The notes under the pieces were generated by a model. The model saw only the letters and a program-made list of their open reading frames with translations, ran no database searches and was not told where the DNA came from. Positions 48,915-57,153 of a stretch of DNA of 64,000 nt are shown piece after piece (position 1 is the stretch's first letter; each line of letters begins with the position of its first letter). The stretch comes from Brevibacterium sp. ZH18 (GTDB taxonomy: Bacteria > Actinomycetota > Actinomycetes > Actinomycetales > Brevibacteriaceae). The translations under genes were made by a program, and so were the position numbers. The stretch lies in contig NZ_JALDSX010000009.1 of assembly GCF_022748595.1 (NCBI RefSeq), positions 1 to 64,000 on the forward strand, in the 5' to 3' direction.

Positions 48915-48964
48915 GCACCGCCTCGGTGGCTGTGCCCGCCGAGGTGACAAGCGAAGTGCATAAC

Positions 48965-49008
48965 AGCAGGCCCGGACCGGAGGATCATTCCTCCGGTCCG
49001 GGCCTGCT
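48965..49008. terminator. Bidirectional terminator between clpC and yidC
   Basis: A perfect 20-bp stem (48965-48984 with 48989-49008) and a 4-base loop. It is the strongest hairpin in the window and is shared by convergent genes. Confidence 0.88.
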
Positions 49009-49036
49009 CTACGTGGCAGCCATGCCCCCGCAGCAC

Positions 49037-49879
49037 TCAGCCGGCTGAACTCTTCTGGGCCGCATCCGGAATCTCGTCGGCCTTGAGGAGACGGTTGAGT
49101 ACGATCCGTTCGCACAGCGTCCATGAGGTCGTCGTCATCAGGTAGAGGGCGGCGGCGAGAGGGACGAAGAGCGCGATGACGGCAGTGATGAACGGCATGA
49201 AGCTCAAGGTCTTCATCACCCCGGACAGATCGGGCACGGCAGGCGTCCCTGCCACGGAGTTCTGCGTGACAGGAGCGTTCTGCGTGGCCTCCGACTGCTG
49301 CCTGGCGTTCGTCTCCGGTGCGGCCGGAGTCAGGAGATGTCGCGACAGCCCGGCGACGACCGCGATGACTACGACGATGACGGCGTAGACCGTGAGCGTG
49401 ACCGGCGTCAGATCGCCCGCGCCCAGCAGTCGGACGAAACCGGTGTTGAGCGGGATGCCCAGCAGCGAATGGCTGAGGAGTTCATTGGTATGTCCGCTGA
49501 TCGTGGGTTGGATGAAGATCCCGTACACGGCCATGAGCACGGGCATCTGTGCCAGGACCGGCAGGCAGCCAGCTATCGGAGAGGTCTTCTCCTCTTTGTA
49601 GAGCTCCATGAGCTTCTGCTGCATCAACTCGGGATTCTTCTTGTGCCGAGCCTGCAGCTCGGCGATCTTCGGTGCAAGGCGTTTGCGCGTGATCCCAGCT
49701 TTGACCTGAGATAGGCCGACGGGGATGAGCAGGCAGCGCACCGCGATCGTGAGGACGACGACGGCCAGTGCTGCGCTCGCCGTGCCGGCCAACGGTTCGA
49801 GGAGTGCGCTGAGCCAGGTGACGATCCAATAGGCGGCGTTGACAAGGAGTTCGATGGGTGGGAATTCATAGATGTTCAT
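49037..49879 (-). CDS. YidC/Oxa1-family membrane insertase (paralogue)
   Basis: 280 residues with about five hydrophobic segments and the core YidC motifs: groove arginine in AVRCLLIPVGLSQ, then LMQQKLMELYKEEKTSPIAGCLPVLAQMPVL. No jag/rnpA/rsmG genes are near, so this is probably a second YidC copy and not the essential one. A Gln/Asn/Thr-rich insert precedes the last helices. Likely co-transcribed with the small membrane protein upstream on the minus strand. Confidence 0.88.
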   Translation of the reverse strand: MNIYEFPPIELLVNAAYWIVTWLSALLEPLAGTASAALAVVVLTIAVRCLLIPVGLSQVKAGITRKRLAPKIAELQARHKKNPELMQQKLMELYKEEKTSPIAGCLPVLAQMPVLMAVYGIFIQPTISGHTNELLSHSLLGIPLNTGFVRLLGAGDLTPVTLTVYAVIVVVIAVVAGLSRHLLTPAAPETNARQQSEATQNAPVTQNSVAGTPAVPDLSGVMKTLSFMPFITAVIALFVPLAAALYLMTTTSWTLCERIVLNRLLKADEIPDAAQKSSAG

Positions 49880-50053
49880 GGTGGGCGGCCCTCCTGGGCA
49901 CTGCTGGAGCAGCTGAGGCTCTCAGCAATCGTGGTTTCGTCATGGGTGTTCGTCGTCCGAACGACGCATGGCGACACCGCGGCCGCGCACAGACAGGCGG
50001 GCAGGGGAGACGTCAGTGACCGTGCCTTGGAGACACGTCGGGAGAGTCGTCGT

Positions 50054-50359
50054 TCAGGCGAAGGAGCGAACGACGAGTGAAGGGGCTCTGGCCCAGGCTG
50101 TTCCAGGAGTTCCCGGCTCAGAGGGCATGCGGAAGTCGCGGACCTCAGCCTGCTCGCGACGCATCCACGGGCGGTGCGTGGCGAGGGAGAGAGCTCTCGC
50201 GAGTGCGGCAGTAGCCCACGAGGCAAGAGGCGAAAGAAGGGCAGCGCCCAGGAGAACGAGGATGAGCAGATGTGATGGTGACTGCTGCAGGGTCGAGTCG
50301 ACGTCAGCGCCGAGGAGCACCACGAAGAAATGCACTGTCATCCACAGATTCAGCAGCAT
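50054..50359 (-). CDS. Small membrane protein (DUF6412-like)
   Basis: 101 residues with two hydrophobic segments and a basic tail. Proteins of this size and layout are found next to yidC paralogues in related genera. The assignment to DUF6412 is from general resemblance and is tentative. No function is known. Confidence 0.55.
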   Translation of the reverse strand: MLLNLWMTVHFFVVLLGADVDSTLQQSPSHLLILVLLGAALLSPLASWATAALARALSLATHRPWMRREQAEVRDFRMPSEPGTPGTAWARAPSLVVRSFA

Positions 50360-50468
50360 TCTCGTCGACCTTTCCGCTCGATTCGTGAGTCGACTTTATC
50401 ACGCGGAGAGCGAGTGAACCTGGTGCAGCGAGCGGGCAGGACCGCGTGTGAACGGTTCCGCGGGGGAC

Positions 50469-50482
50469 TGAGGTATACCTCA
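50469..50482. promoter_or_regulatory. Perfect 14-bp palindrome upstream of the iron-binding lipoprotein
   Basis: TGAGGTATACCTCA is fully palindromic, 30 bp upstream of the IdeR/DtxR-like box. It may be a second metal-regulator site or a GntR-type operator core (GTATAC). Confidence 0.45.
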
Positions 50483-50512
50483 CAAATGTTTCAAATCCTT
50501 CGAAAGATTAAG

Positions 50513-50531
50513 TTAGGCTGTCCTATGTAAT
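50513..50531 (+). promoter_or_regulatory. IdeR/DtxR-like iron box
   Basis: TTAGGCTGTCCTATGTAAT agrees with the consensus TTAGGTTAGCCTAACCTAA mainly in TTAGG, CCTA and the AA near the end (about 11 of 19). Its place before an iron-siderophore binding protein supports iron repression. Confidence 0.5.
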
Positions 50532-50573
50532 GAACGTGGGGTCGATCACGACCCAACTGTCGGAAGGGCAGGA

Positions 50574-51602
50574 ATGACAGCTCATCTCACTCGCCGGGCC
50601 ATGGCCATCGGCACCATCATCACGCTCGCTTTCAGTGCGAGCGCGTGCAGCCAGGACTCAGCAGCGTCGGAGACGACCGCATCGAGCGACTTCCAGCCTG
50701 TGACCATCGAACACGCGCTGGGCAAGGCCGTCATCGAGTCCGAGCCCAAGCGCGTCGTCACCCTCGGGCAGGGTTCGACAGAGACCGCCATCGCCCTGGG
50801 CAAGACCCCGGTCGGCATGGAGGAGTACAAGTGGGGCAGCGACGACTCGGGCTACATGCCGTGGATCCATGAAGAAGTGGAGAAGCGAGGCGACACACTT
50901 CCCAAGCAGTTCCAGGGCGACACGGAACTCGATGTCGAAGCAATCGCCGAGCTTGAACCCGACGTTATCCTCGCTCCCTGGTCGGGCATCACCGCCGACC
51001 AGTACAAGCAGCTCGACCAGATCGCACCGACCGTCGCCTATCCCGAGCAGCCATGGACGATCGAGTGGGATGACCAGATCACGACGATCGGCAAAGCCCT
51101 GGGTGAGGAGAAGGAATCTGAGGGCCTCGTCGAGGACATCAAGAAACAGCTCAAAGATGCCAAGCGCCCCGAATATGACGGGCTGACCTTCTCCTTCATC
51201 TACAACTCGGGCCCCGGCACACTGGGTGTCTTCTATCCGGGCGAGCAGCGCGTGTCGATGGTCTCAGCACTCGGATTGACCCCCGACCCTGTTGTCGACA
51301 CTCTCAAGAAGGACTTTGATGCGCCGGGCACCGATTCCGCGCTCATCGGTCTGGAGAATGCGGACAAACTCAACGACTCGGACCTCATCTTCACGTTCTA
51401 CTCGGATGATGCCAACCGCAAGGAGATCGAATCCCAGGGACTGTATGCGAACATTCCGGCGATCAAGAAGGGTGCGGTCGTCGCCCCTGACGACCAGCCG
51501 TTCGTCACGGGATCATCGATCATCAATCCGCTGACCGTGCCGTGGACGCTCAAGCGCTACGTGCCGATGATCGACGAAGCCGTCAAGAAGCTCGACAAAT
51601 AA
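50574..51602 (+). CDS. Iron-siderophore ABC transporter substrate-binding lipoprotein
   Basis: 342 residues. Signal region with a lipobox-like SASAC (Cys25), then a periplasmic-binding type III fold (FepB/FecB-like): PKRVVTLGQGSTETAIALG, then ELEPDVILAPWSGI. No permease or ATPase gene is adjacent, so it must use partners encoded elsewhere. SD AGGA sits close to the ATG. Upstream are the iron-box and palindrome. Confidence 0.9.
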   Translation: MTAHLTRRAMAIGTIITLAFSASACSQDSAASETTASSDFQPVTIEHALGKAVIESEPKRVVTLGQGSTETAIALGKTPVGMEEYKWGSDDSGYMPWIHEEVEKRGDTLPKQFQGDTELDVEAIAELEPDVILAPWSGITADQYKQLDQIAPTVAYPEQPWTIEWDDQITTIGKALGEEKESEGLVEDIKKQLKDAKRPEYDGLTFSFIYNSGPGTLGVFYPGEQRVSMVSALGLTPDPVVDTLKKDFDAPGTDSALIGLENADKLNDSDLIFTFYSDDANRKEIESQGLYANIPAIKKGAVVAPDDQPFVTGSSIINPLTVPWTLKRYVPMIDEAVKKLDK

Positions 51603-51631
51603 TTGCTCGCCGAGGCTGGTCCTGGGGTCCC

Positions 51632-51653
51632 GCGCGCACGATGCTGTGCGCGC
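51632..51653. terminator. Stem-loop between the iron-binding protein and L,D-transpeptidase genes
   Basis: GCGCGCAC (51632-51639) and GTGCGCGC (51646-51653) form a perfect 8-bp stem with a 6-base loop between two convergent genes; no T tract. Confidence 0.55.
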
Positions 51654-51697
51654 CGGGTCCGGGCTCGGGCCAGGTCATTGGGTGCCCGCAGGGCACA

Positions 51698-53266
51698 TCA
51701 GTCGAGCGCGCTCATCTTCTTCCAGTCGCTCCAGTCGTAGACCCAGTCGGAGATGTCGCTGTCCTCGGTGGACAGGTTGACGTCCGAGCCGGTGATCTCG
51801 ACAGGATCGCCGAAGATGGCCGTGTCGTAGTACTGCTTTGCGCGCGCAGTCGAAAGGTTGATGCAGCCATGGGAGACGTTGGCTGAGCCTTGAACGCCGG
51901 TCGACCACGGGGCAGCGTGGATGAATTCGCCGTTGTTGTGAATGCGCACGGCCCATTTGACGTCGGTTTCGTAGTCCCATTTCTGGGACTTCATCGTGTA
52001 GTCAGCCGACTTCGACATGACGACGTGGGTGCCGTTGTAGGACGGGGATTTCGGGGCGCCCAGTGAGGCCGGGAAGTTCATGGTCTGCTTGCCGTCGCGT
52101 GTCACCGTCATGCGGTGGGACTTGGCGTCAGCCTTGACGACCTGCTTGCGGCCGATCTCGAAATCGAGGGTGAGGTCGTTCTGCCCGACAGTCTTGTCGG
52201 TCGTCGGCACGTTCTTCAGCGGAGCGTCGACGGAGACCTTCGAATGTGCAGGCCAGAAGTCCTTGGGGCGGAAGTGCAGTCGCGACTGCGGGTCGTCGGG
52301 CAGCCAGGCCCATGATCCTTCGACCTTGCGTTTCTTGCCGTCCTTGTCGGTGACCTTGACCGAGAGGCGATGTTCGACGTCATCGCGGTACTGCTTGGCC
52401 ACGGTCGACCCGAAGCTGAAGATGATCGGTGCGCCCACGCCGACTGTCTGATCGTCGGAGAGGGTCGTGCGCACGGACATCGGCGAAGCGTCGCTCGAGG
52501 TGTTCGTGGTGACCGTCGCAGTGAAGTTGTGCTCCTGCCCGTCCGCCGAGGTGGCAGTGGCAGTGAGATCGTAGGTGCTGTCGCCGGTGAGGTCGTACGT
52601 GGAGACCCAGGCGGCGGCATCGTCGGGAGCGGTGACAGTGTCGGCCTTCTCCTGCTTGCTCTTCTCATCCTGCGGGTCCTCTGTGGCACCGTCGGTGGAT
52701 TCCTTGGTGCTCTCGTCCGTGGGCCCCTCCGACTGAGTGGGGTCCTCCGACTGAGTGGGCTCCTCCGTCGACTCTGAGTTTCCGGACTTCTCGTTTGCAG
52801 CGTCGTCGGCCTTGACCGCGTCGAGCTGAGATCCCGAGGTGTCGAAGAACTGGCCCGGGTCGGTGGAGATGCGCGGATGATCGACGTCCGAGATCGAGAT
52901 GTCGCTGAGCACGGCGCCGTCGACGTTGAGGCTGAGTCGCTGCCCTGGGTCGACCGTGATGTCCGAGCCGGAATCGACGACTTCTCCGGCCTGTTCGGGA
53001 GCGGGTGCTGTCGTGCTCGTGGGGGCGGCTGATCCTGTCGGTGCTGCGGGCTCTGTCGACGCAGCGCCTGTCTTCGATGAGGCGCTGTCATCGGCCGCAG
53101 CGTCGGTGATCGTGCCGACGCGGAAGACGGGATCGGCGGCTGCTTCGGCAGACTCCTTCGCATCATCGCGAGTGGTGTCGGGGTTGGAGCCAGAGGGCGT
53201 GCACGCCGCCAGGAGGACCACTGCTGACAAGGCAGCAACGGCCCCTTGAATCTTCTTGTGTGACAA
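51698..53266 (-). CDS. L,D-transpeptidase lipoprotein
   Basis: 522 residues from TTG 53266 (GAGG nine bases upstream), giving a classical lipoprotein signal ending LLAAC (Cys22). ATG 53311 in frame would add 15 residues without a ribosome site. A long Ser/Thr/Glu/Asp-rich region (to ~residue 225, with repeats of TQSED type) spans the wall, then Ig-like LDT domains follow. The catalytic YkuD domain is C-terminal with SHGCINLS (catalytic Cys) and an upstream histidine (FIHAAPW). It makes 3-3 cross-links in peptidoglycan in homologues such as LdtMt2. Confidence 0.9.
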   Translation of the reverse strand: MSHKKIQGAVAALSAVVLLAACTPSGSNPDTTRDDAKESAEAAADPVFRVGTITDAAADDSASSKTGAASTEPAAPTGSAAPTSTTAPAPEQAGEVVDSGSDITVDPGQRLSLNVDGAVLSDISISDVDHPRISTDPGQFFDTSGSQLDAVKADDAANEKSGNSESTEEPTQSEDPTQSEGPTDESTKESTDGATEDPQDEKSKQEKADTVTAPDDAAAWVSTYDLTGDSTYDLTATATSADGQEHNFTATVTTNTSSDASPMSVRTTLSDDQTVGVGAPIIFSFGSTVAKQYRDDVEHRLSVKVTDKDGKKRKVEGSWAWLPDDPQSRLHFRPKDFWPAHSKVSVDAPLKNVPTTDKTVGQNDLTLDFEIGRKQVVKADAKSHRMTVTRDGKQTMNFPASLGAPKSPSYNGTHVVMSKSADYTMKSQKWDYETDVKWAVRIHNNGEFIHAAPWSTGVQGSANVSHGCINLSTARAKQYYDTAIFGDPVEITGSDVNLSTEDSDISDWVYDWSDWKKMSALD

Positions 53267-53451
53267 AACAGGAAACCTCGTTCGGGCAAAGGGATGAGAG
53301 CCGCATTCCATGGTAATGAAGCCAAATCACGAAAGTATTAAAGAAAGTTGCCAAACCAATGGCACAGTGCGCGTCTTTGCTGTCCGGGTGGTCTCTGACC
53401 TGGGCTGACACAGGGGAAGGGGAGTTGTGGAATTGTGACCTTGGGAGATAG

Positions 53452-53541
53452 AGGACTCCCCGTGCACCCGCCAGAGCTCGCTTACCCTTGCTGCCTTCCG
53501 GCCCTGGGGGAGTTCACAAGATGACGCCGCACGGGGAGCCA
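53452..53541 (-). ncRNA. ffs: SRP RNA (4.5S type)
   Basis: On the minus strand the universally conserved SRP apical region GGCCGGAAGGCAGCAAGG is present, embedded in a long hairpin closed by CTCCCCGTGC with GCACGGGGAG. This short form lacks an Alu domain, as in most actinobacteria. Ends are approximate. The rest of the 459-bp gap 53267-53725 shows no gene. Confidence 0.93.
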
Positions 53542-53725
53542 ACGAACAGTCTAGTCGAGAGCATGTCGAGGCACAAAACGAGTTCCCGGCGTCGCGGGGC
53601 GGTGGTTCTCCGGCGTGAAAACTCTGACAAGGTATCTGTTATGTTTCTGTGACTCCACCGACGCTTGACCTGCGGTTTTGCTCGATAGAGTGGTCGAATC
53701 TCGTCACCTATCCTCCGAAGGAAAC

Positions 53726-54853
53726 ATGCACATCTTCCGTCGCGTCATTCTGCCTCTCGCCTTTCTTGTCGTATTCGTGGTGATCGCCGCGCTTCTGGGG
53801 TGGATCGCCTTCAAGCCGGCTGCCGACGACGGATTCGACGGTGTCGAAGCAACGGGTGAACCCGAGGGTTCGGTCATCACCGCTGAACGTGGAGACATCT
53901 CCAACACCATCGAAGCCAAAGGCACGATCAACGTCGACGCACCGACCGCGGTGAAGGCCGCTCATGAGGGCGTGGTCAACCACTTCTTCGTGCAACCCGG
54001 AGACGAGGTGCTTGAAGGTGCAGAGCTGTTCCAAGTCAGAAGCGAAGAAGCAGACGACACGCAGCCTCCGGCGTCTTCGGGCAGCGATTCTGAGACCGAC
54101 GCCCCGGATGATTCGCAGGCTGAAGAGGGACAGGATCCCGTGAAGCCGAAATATCACACGGTCACCGCAGCAGCCGATGGGACCGTGGGCGACTTCGCCG
54201 TTGAGAAGAACGAACACGTTTCGCCGGACACACAGGTGAACGAGCTGCTGAAGAACACCTTCAGTGCCAGGGCGCCGATCGAAGCGGTCGATCTCTATCG
54301 GGTGCCGAAGCTTCCGGAGACTGCGAACATCACCATCACTGATGGGCCCGAGCCCTTCGACTGCGAGAATCTGCGCCTTGATCAGGGTGCGGGGACACCT
54401 GCGGCATCGAAAGCTCAGGGTGATGACCTTGCAGACGACGCTGCCTCTGGTGAGTCCTCTGCTGAGGAACCGGCCGCTGACGAAGGTTCAGGGGCAGGTG
54501 CCGAGTCAGGGCCGCAGATGATCTGCAAAGTCCCCAAGGATGTCACGGTGTACAACAGCCTGGGCCTGACCATGACAGTTGAGGCGGGAGCTGTCAGTGA
54601 CGTCATCACCGCGCCCGTTACTGCTGTGCGCGGTCTCACGGACTCGGGGACGGTGTGGGTCATCGGAGACGATGGTCAATCGGAGGAACGCAGCGTGCGT
54701 CTCGGGCTCAACGACGGTTCCATGGTTGAAGTGAAGTCGGGTCTCAAGGAAGGTGAGGAGATCGAGGAATTCGTACCGGGAACCGAACCCGAAGATGACG
54801 AGATGGACGGCGAGTTCGAAGACGGCTCGTACATGGAAGGCGGCGAGGAGTGA
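53726..54853 (+). CDS. Membrane-fusion (HlyD/MacA-like) component
   Basis: 375 residues. One N-terminal membrane helix (residues ~5-27), then a biotinyl-lipoyl-like segment (GDISNTIEAKGTINVDAPTAVK; GVVNHFFVQPGDEV), and two acidic low-complexity inserts. The C-terminus ends acidic. ATG 53726 has CGAAGGA upstream. Overlaps the ATPase gene by 4 bases, forming a MacAB-like export unit. Confidence 0.85.
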   Translation: MHIFRRVILPLAFLVVFVVIAALLGWIAFKPAADDGFDGVEATGEPEGSVITAERGDISNTIEAKGTINVDAPTAVKAAHEGVVNHFFVQPGDEVLEGAELFQVRSEEADDTQPPASSGSDSETDAPDDSQAEEGQDPVKPKYHTVTAAADGTVGDFAVEKNEHVSPDTQVNELLKNTFSARAPIEAVDLYRVPKLPETANITITDGPEPFDCENLRLDQGAGTPAASKAQGDDLADDAASGESSAEEPAADEGSGAGAESGPQMICKVPKDVTVYNSLGLTMTVEAGAVSDVITAPVTAVRGLTDSGTVWVIGDDGQSEERSVRLGLNDGSMVEVKSGLKEGEEIEEFVPGTEPEDDEMDGEFEDGSYMEGGEE

Positions 54854-55596
54854 GTCCCACCGAGCCGATGGCCTCGACCTTGCTGTCACTGCGACACGTG
54901 TCCCGGTCGGTACCCATTGCTGCAGGCCAGGCTCTCACGATTCTCACCGACGTCAATCTTGAGGTGGACAGTGGGGAGCACATCGGCATCGTCGGTCGCT
55001 CAGGAACCGGAAAGTCGACGCTGCTCAATATCCTCGGCCTCCTCGATGCGCCGACGACCGGCGACATGGAATTCGCAGGGACCCCAGTGCAGAAGATTTC
55101 CCCAAACCGCGCGGCCGCGTTCAGGGGACGCGACATCGGATTCGTCTTCCAGCAATTCAATCTTCTGCCCGGGCGCACCGCCGTCGAGAACGTCGAAGCT
55201 CCGCTGATGTACGGCAGTGGCCGGGAGTTCAGGAATCGGAGAATGATCGCAGAAGAGATGTTGGGCAGGCTCGGCCTAGGGGATCGAATGAATACGAAGC
55301 CGAACCGGCTCTCCGGTGGTGAACAACAGCGGGTCGCGATCGCCCGATCCTTGGTGCGCGAACCCAGACTCGTGCTTGCAGACGAGCCGACAGGTGCCCT
55401 CGACGTCGATACGGGAGTGCAGGTCATGGAGATCCTCGACGGCATCACCAAGGATTCCGGGGCTGCGCTCATCACCATCACCCACGATCTGGCAATCGCA
55501 AACATGGCATCTCGGCAGTTCTCACTCGGTCAAGGTCAGCTGCATCCGGTCGTCAACGGTGTGACCGCCGAGGCTCTGGCAGGTGGACGTCCATGA
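54850..55596 (+). CDS. MacB-type ABC transporter ATPase
   Basis: 248 residues from GTG 54850. Walker A GRSGTGKST, Q-loop FVFQQFNLLPG, signature LSGGEQQRV and Walker B LVLADEPTGALD place it in the LolD/MacB family. Overlaps both neighbours by 4 bases. Confidence 0.93.
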   Translation: MSPTEPMASTLLSLRHVSRSVPIAAGQALTILTDVNLEVDSGEHIGIVGRSGTGKSTLLNILGLLDAPTTGDMEFAGTPVQKISPNRAAAFRGRDIGFVFQQFNLLPGRTAVENVEAPLMYGSGREFRNRRMIAEEMLGRLGLGDRMNTKPNRLSGGEQQRVAIARSLVREPRLVLADEPTGALDVDTGVQVMEILDGITKDSGAALITITHDLAIANMASRQFSLGQGQLHPVVNGVTAEALAGGRP

Positions 55597-56792
55597 TTAC
55601 CGGTTTTGCGGCATCAATCGTCGAAGCGTGGCAAGAGCTGCGCGTTCACAAGGTGCGTGTCCTCATGTCCCTCATCGGAGTCGGGGTCGCGGTCTGTGCC
55701 CTGACGCTGGTGGTCGGGTTCGGTGACATGATGCAGAAGGGCTTGGCAGACGAATACGAGCAGCAGGCGGGCCGCGACTCGACCTACACTTTCAGCTTCC
55801 AGCCCATTGAATCGGACATGGGCGAGTCCGAGGTCGAAAAGGTCGATGCTGCACTCAAAAGCACCACCGAACGATTCGGCATCCGCCATGTGTCGGCCTT
55901 CGGGCAGATCGACACGTCGATCTCGGGCCCGACAGGCAAGGTCAGCGCAACGATGTACATTGTTGATCCGGCCTTTGATGACATGCGCAGGCTCAAGGTC
56001 GAACATGGGCGGTGGTTCACCGAAGCAGACAAGAACAACTTGTCGCCGGCCCTCGTCGCAGACGAGGATTTCCTGAACGAATATGGAATCGATCCGGCCA
56101 GTCTGCCTGCCACGATCACACTGCCCGGTGAGACTCAGTCAACAGGCACGGTCATCGGTTCGGTCGAGTCCACGGAATACGCCGAATACGGAAGCCTCTA
56201 CGTGCTCAACGGCCAGGAAGACAAAGTCAGCACTGAAGTCGCGGCCCCCACAGAGTTTGAGATGTGGCTTCCGCCGGACGAGGGCAAAGAGCTGAGCAAG
56301 CAGGCGGTGGCCGATCTCAAACGGCAGCTGCCCGATTTCGACGTCTACGCAGACAGAACCGACTTCGCCTCGGACATGGATGAGTCCTTGGGGCCGGTGA
56401 AGAACGTCCTGCTCACCATCAGTGTTCTCATCCTCTTCATGGGCATGCTCGGCCTTCTCAACATTTCTTTGGTCACGATCCAGCAGAGAATCAGAGAGAT
56501 CGGCATCCGTCGGTCATTCGGTGCGACCAGCCGACGGATCTTCTTCTCCGTCATGATGGAGAGCGTCGTCGCCACAACCATCGCCGGAGCTGTGGGCGTT
56601 CTCATCGCCGTTCTCGTGCTCAAGGCACCGTTCGTCTCTGAACTCATGTTCGGAGCCGCGAGCTCACCTCAGGTGCCGTTCACTGCCGTCACCGTGGGCA
56701 TGCTGGTCTCAGTCGGCGTTGGCGCTCTTGCCGGACTGATCCCGGCCATCGTCGCTACGAAGGTGCGCATCATTGACGCGATCCGAGCCTGA
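55593..56792 (+). CDS. MacB/FtsX-type ABC permease
   Basis: 399 residues: one N-terminal helix, a periplasmic-type MacB_PCD domain (~50-270), and three C-terminal helices of the FtsX domain, including RIREIGIRRSFGATSRRI. Together with the upstream genes it forms a tripartite-like exporter; cargo unknown. Confidence 0.92.
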   Translation: MITGFAASIVEAWQELRVHKVRVLMSLIGVGVAVCALTLVVGFGDMMQKGLADEYEQQAGRDSTYTFSFQPIESDMGESEVEKVDAALKSTTERFGIRHVSAFGQIDTSISGPTGKVSATMYIVDPAFDDMRRLKVEHGRWFTEADKNNLSPALVADEDFLNEYGIDPASLPATITLPGETQSTGTVIGSVESTEYAEYGSLYVLNGQEDKVSTEVAAPTEFEMWLPPDEGKELSKQAVADLKRQLPDFDVYADRTDFASDMDESLGPVKNVLLTISVLILFMGMLGLLNISLVTIQQRIREIGIRRSFGATSRRIFFSVMMESVVATTIAGAVGVLIAVLVLKAPFVSELMFGAASSPQVPFTAVTVGMLVSVGVGALAGLIPAIVATKVRIIDAIRA

Positions 56793-56841
56793 AGCCCGGT
56801 GGAGGAGAGCGCGGAGGCTGACGGGGATTTCACCCGAGATT

Positions 56842-56859
56842 AGTGTGATGGTTCACACT
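56842..56859. terminator. Palindrome after the MacAB-like operon
   Basis: AGTGTGA and TCACACT form a perfect 7-4-7 inverted repeat 50 bp after the permease stop. The spacing of 4 does not fit the CRP consensus (6), so a weak terminator is more likely. Confidence 0.4.
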
Positions 56860-56909
56860 GGGCCGTCTTGATTTCGCATTGTCGACACGACTCGGATAGG
56901 CTGGCTCGC

Positions 56910-56994
56910 GGAGGATTCGCCTAGTGGCCTATGGCGCTCGCCTGGAACGCGGGTTGGGTTAACGCCCTCAGGGGTTCGAATCCCCTATCCTCCG
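56910..56994 (+). tRNA. tRNA-Ser(GGA)
   Basis: Acceptor GGAGGAT pairs with ATCCTCC, discriminator G94-type, and the CCA end is not encoded. The anticodon loop CTGGAAC gives GGA, reading UCC/UCU. A long variable arm follows, and the T arm is GGGGTTCGAATCCCC. Type II architecture confirms serine. Confidence 0.96.
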
Positions 56995-57003
56995 CGTAGA
57001 GTC

Positions 57004-57041
57004 GAAGGCCCTCACCTGGAAGCATCCGGGTGAGGGCCTTC
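57004..57041 (+). terminator. Terminator after tRNA-Ser
   Basis: A 13-bp perfect stem (57004-57016 with 57029-57041), 10 bases after the tRNA. A short direct repeat of GCTCAAT (57050-57070) follows. The interval to 57153 holds nothing else I recognise. Confidence 0.85.
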
Positions 57042-57153
57042 GTCGTCTGTGCTCAATGCTCAATGCTCAGTGTTCGGTCGTCGAATCGGCGTCCGGTCGG
57101 CTGGCGAGATGGGCCTCAGGGCTCGGCTGGCGCGGTGGGACTCAGGACACGGC

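Noticed and set aside
49876-50226. A 116-codon open frame on the minus strand next to yidC
   Set aside because: Arginine/serine-rich without domain signal, and it overlaps the better supported small membrane protein gene in another frame.
56842-56859. AGTGTGA-N4-TCACACT as a CRP/GlxR operator
   Set aside because: The half-sites are 4 bp apart, not the required 6, and it lies after an operon.
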